Positions 29,879 to 38,105 of a DNA stretch of 64,000 nt are shown piece after piece. The DNA comes from Paenibacillus kribbensis. GTDB lineage: Bacteria > Bacillota > Bacilli > Paenibacillales > Paenibacillaceae. The notes under the pieces were generated by a model. The model saw only the letters and a list, made by a program, of their open reading frames with translations. It did no database searches and was not told where the DNA came from. How positions within the stretch are numbered: the stretch's first letter is position 1; the number at the start of each line of letters is the position of its first letter. The translations under genes were made by a program, and so were the position numbers. The stretch is from the NCBI RefSeq assembly GCF_002240415.1, contig NZ_CP020028.1, positions 5,207,501 through 5,271,500 of the forward strand, written 5' to 3'.

Positions 29879-30568
29879 TTAATAAAATCTGTTCAGCTTA
29901 TTCGTCTTTAAAAGCAAATTCTGTTGTATCCAATCCTGAGTTGACATAACTCCCCTGGAATCAGAACTCAAAGCACTGAGCGTTTGAGCAGGCAATAAGT
30001 CTGTTAAATGAAGTGGACGCACAAATGTATATTCCTCAGCATCCTCAGATGCTTTACGTTCTTGTTCCGCTCTTTCTTTTTGCTTCTCTGCCTCGATTTT
30101 TTTGCCCTTCTCTACTTCCTCTGGAGAGGTTTCGCTGGCCGACCATATAGTATAGGTGCCATCCTCATGAATAATCATACTGCGACCAACTAACTTTACA
30201 CCATACATTTGCTCCATTTGCATGAACGCTGATTGATCCTCATTGGTATAATAATTAATATACCCGTATACTTTCTCTCTCAGGGCAGGATCCGTCTTCA
30301 TTTTTTCCAAGATACCAGGTGCAATGACCACATCCTGTAAGCTTCCGCTTCTTCCGCGTCTGACGATCTCTTTCTCATTCTTTGGAATGTTCTCAATCCC
30401 AACCGTAAGGCCATATTTTTCTGAAATGGCTTGTGCCTCTTTTTCAGTGGCAGAAGTCAAAACTTTGTCAAAACCAACGGAAGAAGCACCAGCCGTTATC
30501 TTATTTTTTTGTTGTTCTGAACGTGTTGTTAAAGAAACATTACTCATAGTAGGTAACGTAATATTCAT
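29879..30568 (-). CDS. hypothetical protein, possibly DUF6033-like
   Basis: 229 residues. There is no signal peptide or membrane helix. A globular section (about 45-140) has KYGLTVGIENIPKNEKEIV, VVIAPGILEKMKTDPALREK, VYGYINYYTNEDQSAF and SMIIHEDGTYTIWS; the 'ILEKM..DP' plus 'EDG' arrangement reminds me of DUF6033, but I cannot confirm this. A Lys/Glu-rich coiled stretch (about 148-172) follows. It may be linked to the next orphan gene, which has a similar N-terminus and coiled region. Confidence 0.7.
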   Translation of the reverse strand: MNITLPTMSNVSLTTRSEQQKNKITAGASSVGFDKVLTSATEKEAQAISEKYGLTVGIENIPKNEKEIVRRGRSGSLQDVVIAPGILEKMKTDPALREKVYGYINYYTNEDQSAFMQMEQMYGVKLVGRSMIIHEDGTYTIWSASETSPEEVEKGKKIEAEKQKERAEQERKASEDAEEYTFVRPLHLTDLLPAQTLSALSSDSRGVMSTQDWIQQNLLLKTNKLNRFY

Positions 30569-30688
30569 TCAACATACCTCCGACATTTTATTTACTATAA
30601 TTATCGGTAATATTGGCAGGTTTATGAATATTTTTTTATGAATTATCCATTTATGCACAAAATTTGTTTTTGCCGTGTATTGAACGGT

Positions 30689-32245
30689 TCAAGTTAATTG
30701 CTGTTTTAAATATTTAAACAAGAAACCGGCTACTATCTCTACAAAATTTTCTGTTTTCACTGTTGTAGTCAATATTTCTTTTGCTTCATCTGTATGGTCG
30801 ATGATCCTCACAAGCTCATTTTCTGTACACAAATAAACTTCAATATCAACCTCCAGAAAACATAAAAATTTTTCAATTTCTGGGCGGCTATCGACCTCAA
30901 ATGTGGTAACACATAAATCCGAACTAGTTCTTCTTAAATAAGAAGATAGATACCCTGCGGTATCTTCCGCATAGTGCACCATGCTCCATTTGGGCAAATA
31001 CTCAATGTCAAATAGGTTTGCAGCAGGTTCGCACGAAACGGCAAAACATTCGTAATGCTCCCCTAAAAAATATTCTTTTAATCGATTCAATAAGTTAAAA
31101 GATTCAATTTGTCCAGAAGTAAAAATGGCAATTAGCGGAATAGCTAATGAAGCAGTTGCATAGGAGTTATAGCGAATAATGTTTCTTTTATAGCTCCAAT
31201 GCCATAATTTTATATTAATAGATTGAACGGGGGGAGGAATGTCGAAGAAGGACTCTCCAACATATACAATGTTCATTTGATATTCCGAAGCAATTCGATA
31301 GATACAGTCGAACATTTTCTCATTCATTAGAACATCATCAATTATTATGGTGTTAAATTCATGTTTATCTAATGAAGTCAATTCTTCTCTAACATAAGCA
31401 GCTATAGCTTTAGGCTCATACACGAAGATAGTTTTAAAATGAGGAAAATACAAACTGTTGTAGTCTAACAAAGCATTCGGTTTCAGAAAAATAAAAGCGC
31501 CCGTTATCCAGTCAGGAGATTCTGATACTGGCAATACATATCCGGTTACATTATGATTTTTGGCGTTCTGAAGTAATTGAATCTTTACATCATCAATATA
31601 ACTTGAAGAGGCATCATACAGAATTTTAGAAATATAAGCTGTTATAAACGGAGCAGCATAACTATTGCTATTTGAACAAATCATTGATCCGAAAAACGGT
31701 AGATTTAATTCGTGCATTGCAGATGCAGTAACATCAATTCCCTCATCAGAGTAATAATTAAATGCATAATCATTTTGTGATAATTGTTGACTGGTATGAC
31801 ACTTTACACCCACTACATTGGATAGGGATGCCGGGTAAGTAATATAACCATCATTGTGACATGCACAGACAATGATTAAGCCTGCTTCAACAAGTTGGTT
31901 TACTGTTTCACGCATCTGCTTTTTTTCATTTAGATAAGTGCTCCCCAAACTTACATTGACGACATCTATGTTATGGTCCACACACCAATGAAGTGCGGCA
32001 TAGAACTGAGCTGGCTCTCCTTTTAGATGATGATTTAATATTTTGATACTACTAATTTTCACGTGAGGATTATATTTGAGTACAATAGCCGCGCATAATG
32101 TTCCGTGAGAGAGCCCCATTTTGTCATTTGCTCGAACCGTTGTTCCCAAATTTCTATCAATTTCAATATTATAATCAAGGTGAATTCCCAGTTCATCAGC
32201 TGAAACACCGTCATCAATAATCGCTATGTGAACTTCCCGGGGCAT
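30689..32245 (-). CDS. S8 subtilisin-like protease of the RiPP cluster
   Basis: 518 residues without signal peptide or prodomain. Catalytic residues: Asp11 in AIIDDG, His47 in LSHGTLCAA, oxyanion Asn131 in ACHNDG and Ser195 in SNSYAAPF, where the usual GTS is changed to SNS. VVNVSLGS near 100 also fits S8. About 270 C-terminal residues form a second region that resembles no domain I know. It is the last gene of the peptide-maturation operon, 42 bases after the ACP-like gene. Inferred role: cutting the leader from, or processing, the modified precursor inside the cell before export. Confidence 0.88.
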   Translation of the reverse strand: MPREVHIAIIDDGVSADELGIHLDYNIEIDRNLGTTVRANDKMGLSHGTLCAAIVLKYNPHVKISSIKILNHHLKGEPAQFYAALHWCVDHNIDVVNVSLGSTYLNEKKQMRETVNQLVEAGLIIVCACHNDGYITYPASLSNVVGVKCHTSQQLSQNDYAFNYYSDEGIDVTASAMHELNLPFFGSMICSNSNSYAAPFITAYISKILYDASSSYIDDVKIQLLQNAKNHNVTGYVLPVSESPDWITGAFIFLKPNALLDYNSLYFPHFKTIFVYEPKAIAAYVREELTSLDKHEFNTIIIDDVLMNEKMFDCIYRIASEYQMNIVYVGESFFDIPPPVQSINIKLWHWSYKRNIIRYNSYATASLAIPLIAIFTSGQIESFNLLNRLKEYFLGEHYECFAVSCEPAANLFDIEYLPKWSMVHYAEDTAGYLSSYLRRTSSDLCVTTFEVDSRPEIEKFLCFLEVDIEVYLCTENELVRIIDHTDEAKEILTTTVKTENFVEIVAGFLFKYLKQQLT

Positions 32246-32287
32246 TTACAGCATCCTCTCGTATCTAATCAACAACATGTATTGAAC

Positions 32288-32560
32288 CTACTGGCACAAG
32301 AGATTAACCTGTTTCGTGATTACTCCCTCAATTCCTTTTAAAGATCGAAAATGACCCTGTACGACATCTTCCTCAGGTATCAAGATATTAAATTCCCGTT
32401 CAATCTCGGTGAATAAATAGAGCAAATCGCGGGGAGCGAGACCAACCCGTTCCCCCATCAAATCCTCATCCCAGTAGCTGGAAATCAACTTTGTTTTATC
32501 TACTTTGAAAAGCTCAAAGAACAATGTGTTGAGAGTAGCGGCAATATCTAGTTTAGTCAT
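32288..32560 (-). CDS. acyl-carrier-related protein of peptide maturation system (TIGR04069-like)
   Basis: 90 residues. The core VGLAPRDLLYLFTEIEREFNI followed by LIPEEDV lines up with helix II of acyl carrier proteins, but the DS dipeptide that would carry phosphopantetheine is replaced by AP. It therefore cannot be loaded like a normal carrier. TIGR04069 describes such proteins in clostridial peptide systems. Inferred role: scaffold or substrate adaptor. ATG at 32560 is 7 bases after AAAGGGGA; the track of longer reading from 32581 has no site. Confidence 0.82.
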   Translation of the reverse strand: MTKLDIAATLNTLFFELFKVDKTKLISSYWDEDLMGERVGLAPRDLLYLFTEIEREFNILIPEEDVVQGHFRSLKGIEGVITKQVNLLCQ

Positions 32561-32577
32561 GATAAAGTCCCCTTTAA

Positions 32578-33702
32578 TCATATTCTTATTGTTTGTGCAT
32601 TCCGTATAAGTTTATTCTCCAGATATTCAAACATCCTCATACCATCATCCGTATTCAAGCTATCAAAAACGGGGATTTGACAATCTCCCAAATTTCTTAC
32701 TTTTGAGTCTACTAATTCTGTTTTTAACGTGACAAAACTATTCTTTTGTTCTCTTTTGCTGGAATTGAGATCAAGTTTTTGGTTAGAGAAATTAAAACAA
32801 TCCACTTCAAAGCCCAGCTTGTATTTCACAGATGTATATATGTTCTCCAAATACAGTTCATTAATATCTTCATACAACAGACTTAAAATAGCCGCATCCG
32901 GCGTCACAGCATTGGCAATTTCGAACGCCAGTACACCAAACTTATTGGTCAACTCGTTATTGTAGGGCATAATCCCTCCTGGTATACCGAGAAGAATTAA
33001 ATCCGGTTTCTCAGTCATCTCAATTCCTTTGCATAGACAATTAAAAAGTAAAACTTTTTGCCACTCCGGGAAGGAATCAAACATAATCCGGGGAAAAGAG
33101 TGAAAACCAAAAAGCTCGCAGCCTGTTCTTGTCCCAATCTGTGAAATTTTATATCCTCTTTGCATAAAATGATTTCTTAGACAAAGCTGGATATCAAATT
33201 TATTCGTATGCTCGTATACCCCTGCCACCATCAACACCGGGGTCTGAATGGTCGTCAGTCGCTCATCCTCAGTATCAATTAACTCTGATAAATGTTCTTG
33301 TTTATGATTAATAATATCGACTACATTGATCAGTGGACTCCCCTGTGCCAAACACATGTCCTGAAGCTTACAGTAGGTTTCAGAATTAAAAGGGTAAAGA
33401 CTAACAATCGTTTTTTTAGCCTCCAAAACTGGAAGAATTTCTGCCAGAATCAACTCGCTCATATCGAAGCTCACATCAGGATTAGCTATAAGTACTACAT
33501 CATATTCACAGTACAATGAAGAAAAATGGCTACTTGTCTCTAAATTTTGAAACGCACCGCCGTAACGGGACTCCTCATTCAAGACTCCCAATCCTGGCGG
33601 AGAAACCACCCCAACCACATCAAATTCAACAAGCATATGACGGTACCTCAATAAAGGCAAGGACTCTCCATTATAAGGAAAAACAACTGTTCTTTTCTTC
33701 AT
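32578..33702 (-). CDS. peptide maturation system protein, TIGR04066 family
   Basis: 374 residues. It matches my memory of TIGR04066: TVVFPYNGESLPLLRYRHM at the N-terminus, GVVSPPGLGVL, VVLIANPDVSFD, PVLMVAGVYEHTNKFDIQL, GTRTGCELFGFHSFP and DLILLGIPGGIMPYNNELTN. The GVYEHTNKFDIQL section has the look of a phosphate-binding loop region near residue 165. The reaction is unknown. ATG at 33702 lies 9 bases after GGAGG and the gene overlaps the radical SAM stop by 32 bases, so the two are coupled. It is always reported beside radical SAM and ACP-like genes. Confidence 0.85.
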   Translation of the reverse strand: MKKRTVVFPYNGESLPLLRYRHMLVEFDVVGVVSPPGLGVLNEESRYGGAFQNLETSSHFSSLYCEYDVVLIANPDVSFDMSELILAEILPVLEAKKTIVSLYPFNSETYCKLQDMCLAQGSPLINVVDIINHKQEHLSELIDTEDERLTTIQTPVLMVAGVYEHTNKFDIQLCLRNHFMQRGYKISQIGTRTGCELFGFHSFPRIMFDSFPEWQKVLLFNCLCKGIEMTEKPDLILLGIPGGIMPYNNELTNKFGVLAFEIANAVTPDAAILSLLYEDINELYLENIYTSVKYKLGFEVDCFNFSNQKLDLNSSKREQKNSFVTLKTELVDSKVRNLGDCQIPVFDSLNTDDGMRMFEYLENKLIRNAQTIRI

Positions 33703-35128
33703 CAAGGCTCTCCTCCGTCTCTGCTTGATCTTCAAAATTACATCCAAGTTCCCTCAATGTACAGTAAGTCATCAGAATATCAGCAACATAATTTTTTACA
33801 TTCTGGCATAATTCCATTCTTAATGGTCCAGATAATTCCTCAATTCCATCCGCCGCTGCAGCACATTGATTGCACATTCGAAAAGCCCAGCAGCTTCTGC
33901 ATGCTTCTTCCGTCAACTTTCCTAGATTGAGAATTGATCGAACTTTTTCAAAGTCAAACCCCTCGTATACATCGCCGATTCGCATCACTTGGGAACTTTC
34001 ACTTACTCGCTCGCAAGGATACAATTGCCCCTCCACATCAACAAAAAGTCTTTGCGCTCCCGGTACACATGGGCCAGAAGGATGATCTTTCTTGAACTTT
34101 GATGTCGGCAGCTTCATTCTCTTATGGACATTCTCTTTAATCTGCGAAAATGTAGGCAGAACCAGTTTGGAAACATGTCGTTCATCTAATTTCCCTAGTT
34201 TCCACAAATACATTTTAAATAGCTCGTAATTTACATTCTTCTGATAGTTCTCGCTAAAGGAAACCGAGTCATTACGGTAGATGTCATTAATAATGGCTGA
34301 TGTAACCAGAAATTCCTTTACCGTATGATATGATCCAAAAAAATCGCTTACACAAGAGTAGTCATTAAGGGGATCAATAACTGTATTGAAATTAATTTTT
34401 TCTACATAATCGGGGTGTCTTTCCTTAATCATCTCAATATTATTCATAATATCAGCAAATGTTCCGCGTCCATTAACTCCATACCTGCGGTTTTTATCAT
34501 GCAGCAATTCCGGACCATCCAGACTAATCGTTATATTCACTGAATTTTCACTTAGAAAATCAATCACTTCTGGAGAAAAAAGAGTAGCATTAGTTGTAAT
34601 ACTAAAAGTTAATTCTTTGCCAAATATATTTTTTTTAGCATATTCAATACAGTCACGAATTAGCGGAAATTCCAGTAACGGCTCCCCTCCATAAAAGCCC
34701 AAATTAATAGTGGATGAATCCGCTGAATGGAGAATCAAAAAATCAATAGCTTTAAAGGCTACTTTCCGGCTCATCCGTTTATTCGTATGCGTTCGATTCG
34801 TATAGCTACCTGAGTACACACAATATTTACATCGCAAGTTACAATTCTGAGTCAACTGCAACGCCATGGTATACAGCTTTCGATCTAAAATAGATTCAAG
34901 CAATTCATCTGCTGGATGAACCATAATAAAATCTCGTTCGCCGGTGAGGTATCCTTTTTTTCTTAATGCATCTAATTCCGGTGTTGTCTTATTATTGTCC
35001 TCCATAAAATTTTTTACAGATTCATATGTAACAGGATCCACATTAATCAGTTCATTTGTGTTCGTATCGTATATATAGCAAGCCTGCACTGTCCTAAATA
35101 AGTAAATTAACGGGGTATCTCCTGACAT
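33671..35128 (-). CDS. radical SAM/SPASM peptide maturase (CLI_3235 class)
   Basis: 485 residues. The radical SAM cluster motif is CNLRCKYC (about 110-117), with YGGEPLLE and the SAM-binding beta-strands. A SPASM domain at the C-terminus has GPCVPGAQRLFVDVEGQLYPC, then CRSCWAFRMCNQC and a final LCQNVK, giving cysteines for auxiliary [4Fe-4S] clusters. An N-terminal section (1-95) may be the peptide-recognition region. The family installs thioether or C-C crosslinks in Cys-rich precursors. The ATG at 35128 follows GAGGAG by 8 bases. It lies behind a 14-bp hairpin after the precursor gene. Confidence 0.93.
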   Translation of the reverse strand: MSGDTPLIYLFRTVQACYIYDTNTNELINVDPVTYESVKNFMEDNNKTTPELDALRKKGYLTGERDFIMVHPADELLESILDRKLYTMALQLTQNCNLRCKYCVYSGSYTNRTHTNKRMSRKVAFKAIDFLILHSADSSTINLGFYGGEPLLEFPLIRDCIEYAKKNIFGKELTFSITTNATLFSPEVIDFLSENSVNITISLDGPELLHDKNRRYGVNGRGTFADIMNNIEMIKERHPDYVEKINFNTVIDPLNDYSCVSDFFGSYHTVKEFLVTSAIINDIYRNDSVSFSENYQKNVNYELFKMYLWKLGKLDERHVSKLVLPTFSQIKENVHKRMKLPTSKFKKDHPSGPCVPGAQRLFVDVEGQLYPCERVSESSQVMRIGDVYEGFDFEKVRSILNLGKLTEEACRSCWAFRMCNQCAAAADGIEELSGPLRMELCQNVKNYVADILMTYCTLRELGCNFEDQAETEESLDEEKNSCFSL

Positions 35129-35158
35129 TATAGTCACTCCTCGCTTATTTTTTATAAT

Positions 35159-35191
35159 ACAGCCAAGGAATAATAGCTATTCCTTGGCTGT
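35159..35191 (-). terminator. 14-bp perfect hairpin between precursor and radical SAM genes
   Basis: ACAGCCAAGGAATA (35159-35172) pairs with TATTCCTTGGCTGT (35178-35191) around a 5-base loop. No U-run follows, so it probably limits read-through partially or protects the short precursor mRNA. Confidence 0.75.
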
Positions 35192-35212
35192 AGCAAATGG
35201 CAAGCAGCAGTT

Positions 35213-35395
35213 TTAGCTGAGGGCACTAATGACATAGAACGAATTATAGGTTTGGAGATATCTTGCATAGTTCAGAGCAGAAGAATTCGTCGAAGAACAA
35301 GTGCAGTTATAGCAGCCACATGAAGCACAAGAGCATGCTGCATAGGCTTCCAGTGTTTCAGGCATTTCCACTTGTTTTTTTCCAAGCTTTCTCAT
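35213..35395 (-). CDS. RiPP precursor peptide, CLI_3235-like
   Basis: 60 residues. The N-terminal leader MRKLGKKQVEMPETLEAYAA is followed by a cysteine block with Cys at 21, 23, 26, 28, 31 and 33, giving C-x-C-x2 repeated three times. The tail (residues 40-60) is rich in Tyr, Phe, Ser and Asn. Leader and Cys block fit the CLI_3235 bacteriocin-precursor family. GGGAGG lies 8 bases before the ATG. It stands between an ABC exporter and a radical SAM enzyme. Product inferred: thioether-crosslinked peptide, possibly an antimicrobial or signal. Confidence 0.88.
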   Translation of the reverse strand: MRKLGKKQVEMPETLEAYAACSCASCGCYNCTCSSTNSSALNYARYLQTYNSFYVISALS

Positions 35396-35420
35396 CTGGA
35401 TTACCTCCCTTCATTTTATT

Positions 35421-35464
35421 CAATCTATTGATAATTACCTTTGAAATACAAAGGCAATAGATTG
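35421..35464 (-). promoter_or_regulatory. nested hairpin in the precursor leader
   Basis: Outer arms CAATCTATTG (35421-35430) and CAATAGATTG (35455-35464) pair perfectly; an inner CCTTTG/CAAAGG stem (35438-35443, 35449-35454) stacks on them with a 7-base bulge. It lies 26 bases upstream of the precursor start, just before its ribosome binding site, and after the exporter gene. Confidence 0.65.
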
Positions 35465-35512
35465 GCCAATTTAATTCGATGCATTTGTTGAAATGACTGT
35501 GGAATTTAGGTT

Positions 35513-37240
35513 CTATTTACTGAACGCCATTGCTACTTGACGGTATTCTTTATGATCCTTCCAAGATTCATTGTTATTTTCATACTGTATTACACTACCA
35601 TTGGAAAGTAACAAAATTTTATCAGCCCGTTCAAGTAAGTCTAAATGATGCGTAACCATAATGATGGTCTTATTTTTCAATCTTGATTCAAGCAATGCAT
35701 ATAAGCTCGCTTCTGACTCAGCATCCAGATGAGTATCGGCTTCATCCCAAATAAAAATGGCTTTCTCATGAGCCAAAGCTCTGGCTAATGCCAACTTTTG
35801 TCTCTGACCACCAGATAATCGAGAGCCATTAGGGCCAATTTGGTAATCAAGGGAATGAGAATTAACAAATTTCGTTAAACCGCTGTCGTTAATAGACTGA
35901 CGTAAATCAGCTTCACTCAGGTTAGTATAAAGCTTCACATTTTCCTCAATGCTTCCATCAAAAAGATAGAAATGCTGATCTAAAACAGAGAAGTGGAGAC
36001 GGTAATCTTGTATATCAAGATTCCTAATATTTATACCATTTAGAGTGATTTCTCCACCTTTAGCCTCGTAAAAACGTAATAGTAAATTTAGAAGTGTAGA
36101 TTTACCAGAGCCATTTGCACCCACTATTGCAACTTTTTCTCCAGTCTTAATTGAGAAGTTAACATCTTCTAATATTTGATTTCCCGTACCATATGAGAAA
36201 CTAACATTCTCGAAGACTATTTGATCACATGGCTCAAAATCCTGGGTTAACAAAAAGTCACGAGTGATCGCATTACTTTCCTGTTCAAGCTCTAGAAAAC
36301 TATAAAACCGCTTTGTTGAAGGTAGGATACCTGAAAAAATGTATTTTAAATTTACAATTGCAGCAATCGGGGCAGTGACATAGCTACTATAGGTGATAAA
36401 TGCAAAAATCCCTCCTACAGTTAACTGCAAGCTAAAGAACATACTTCCACCAACAATATAAAGGGCAGTAGTTAAAAACTGCATAATTGTCAGTTCAAAG
36501 GTAGTATTAAAAACATCCATCATAGATGATTTCTTTTCGATTTCAACTATATTATCAATTTTTCGCTCAAATTCTTTTTCTTTGTAACTAGCACATCCAA
36601 ATATACGAGACTCCCTAATGCCTCCAAGCATGTCTCCAAACCAATGTGCATATTCATGACTCCTTTTCAGATAGCCGTTCATAAGTTGCTCTTTTTTTCG
36701 AGAAAATTTATAGGTAATTAGAATTTTTAAAGGAATGAAGCTAAGAACAATTAGTGTCATTTTCCAACTAATAAGTAATAATCCAACCATCCCACCTAAA
36801 ATGCTAAAAATTTGTGTGACGACAAAAAATACATAATCGTCGGTTACTCTAGACATATTTTCAATATCTTGATTCACATTATTTAATGTAGATGTGTTGT
36901 TTACATTTTTAAAATAAGCAATTTTTATACGCTGAATATGTGAATAAGCCTTTTGATACAGATTCTTTTTAATTTTGGCACTAATTCGGGTTCGTACCAT
37001 TTCTTTGAACAAGTTCATCCCTTTATCAATACAGAATAAGAACAATATAGCTGAAGAGTATAGAAGAACAGCTTTAAAATTTTGTTTTAATAATCCCTCA
37101 TCCATAATGCGTTTACTAATAAGCGGCATAAGTAGATTGGCCAGACTCGAAACAATAATAAAGCTGACCAACATAACTACTGCTTTAATGTGCGGTTTGA
37201 ACAAACGAACTAGCTTTTTCATGGCTTCTTGGTTATCCAT
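35513..37240 (-). CDS. ABC exporter (fused permease and ATPase)
   Basis: 575 residues. Six membrane helices (about 20-320) precede an ATPase with Walker A GANGSGKSTLLN, Q-loop in VLDQHFYLF, signature LSGGQRQKLALARAL and Walker B AIFIWDEADTHLDAES. There is no N-terminal C39 peptidase, so leader removal must be done by another enzyme, probably the S8 protease. It likely exports the mature peptide and may give self-immunity. ATG at 37240 is 6 bases after GGGGGAG; the frame upstream to 37333 has no site. Confidence 0.92.
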   Translation of the reverse strand: MDNQEAMKKLVRLFKPHIKAVVMLVSFIIVSSLANLLMPLISKRIMDEGLLKQNFKAVLLYSSAILFLFCIDKGMNLFKEMVRTRISAKIKKNLYQKAYSHIQRIKIAYFKNVNNTSTLNNVNQDIENMSRVTDDYVFFVVTQIFSILGGMVGLLLISWKMTLIVLSFIPLKILITYKFSRKKEQLMNGYLKRSHEYAHWFGDMLGGIRESRIFGCASYKEKEFERKIDNIVEIEKKSSMMDVFNTTFELTIMQFLTTALYIVGGSMFFSLQLTVGGIFAFITYSSYVTAPIAAIVNLKYIFSGILPSTKRFYSFLELEQESNAITRDFLLTQDFEPCDQIVFENVSFSYGTGNQILEDVNFSIKTGEKVAIVGANGSGKSTLLNLLLRFYEAKGGEITLNGINIRNLDIQDYRLHFSVLDQHFYLFDGSIEENVKLYTNLSEADLRQSINDSGLTKFVNSHSLDYQIGPNGSRLSGGQRQKLALARALAHEKAIFIWDEADTHLDAESEASLYALLESRLKNKTIIMVTHHLDLLERADKILLLSNGSVIQYENNNESWKDHKEYRQVAMAFSK

Positions 37241-37420
37241 GAAAAACTCCCCCCAAATGATCGTCACTACCATAATAAGGATTCCGATGACCTGTAACTT
37301 ATGCCTATTGTGATCAATTTCACTTAAATACAAGCCACTTGGTAAGCACTTTCAAAAAATGACAGAGTATCAACTTGCCAAGTTCCCTCCCCCCCCTAGC
37401 TATGCTAACTTTTCACTCTT

Positions 37421-37447
37421 ATTATAAAAGACAAATCAAATGCTCAA
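37421..37447 (-). promoter_or_regulatory. possible sigma-A promoter of the exporter gene
   Basis: Minus strand TTGAGC (37447-37442), 15-bp spacer, TATAAT (37426-37421). The leader to the exporter start would be about 170 bases and contains a run of eight G and a GGAACTT. Confidence 0.4.
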
Positions 37448-37517
37448 TTCGCAACAGCTTAAGAAGAAAAAATATCGATTAAATAAGATTTTTTTGAAAC
37501 TATTGGTTTTTTACTTA

Positions 37518-38105
37518 TTAACGGAATGATCTGTCATGATCTTTGTCCTCCTCTTTCCGCAGAAATAATTTCAGTGCTCTCCGCCTAGCACGAGTTAAAT
37601 AGGAACGGATATTGGCCGCTGGGACATCTATAGCCTTGGATAACTCTGTATCAGTTAATTCTAAAATATATTTATTAATTAACAGTAGTTGGTCCCTCTC
37701 AGACAACAATCCTATGATACTCCCTAATTGCTCATATTCCTCCTTCAAATTATATTTCTCCTCAATACTCAGTTGAGAATCAGCTATATATTCCGCTCCT
37801 TCATCAAGCAATCCATATGTGCATTTATTTTTTTCATTCGAATACTTCCTTACGTAGTTAAACGAAGTATTTCGTATTGTATGTACAATATATGAGGACC
37901 TTTTACAAGAATTTAATGATTTTAAAATCGGAATTTTTTTAATTAATCGAATAAACGCTTCTTGAATCAAGTCATCCGTAACACTGTAGTCTTGAGTGAT
38001 TTCGTAAGCCTTTGTTTTCATAATTGGGTAGAACTTTATGTATAATTCTGTGAAAAAATCGATGTCCTCTTGTTTATCCGACTTAGAGATAATAATGAGG
38101 AGCAC
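37518..38105 (-). CDS. ECF-type RNA polymerase sigma factor
   Basis: 195 residues. Region 2 spans about 20-80, with DDLIQEAFIRLIKKI in region 2.2 and an aromatic-rich YIVHTIRNTSFNYVRKY in 2.3-2.4. Region 4 (about 120-185) has LSERDQLLLINKYILELTDTELSKAI and IRSYLTRARRRALKLF. No anti-sigma gene lies next to it. It is the first gene of the peptide island and probably drives it. GTG at 38105 follows GGGAGGG. Confidence 0.9.
   Translation of the reverse strand: MLLIIISKSDKQEDIDFFTELYIKFYPIMKTKAYEITQDYSVTDDLIQEAFIRLIKKIPILKSLNSCKRSSYIVHTIRNTSFNYVRKYSNEKNKCTYGLLDEGAEYIADSQLSIEEKYNLKEEYEQLGSIIGLLSERDQLLLINKYILELTDTELSKAIDVPAANIRSYLTRARRRALKLFLRKEEDKDHDRSFR

Noticed and set aside
37389..37396. Run of eight C (G8 on the minus strand) as a phase-variable switch
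   Set aside because: It lies in a leader, about 150 bases before the exporter start and not between -35 and -10, so slippage would have little clear effect.
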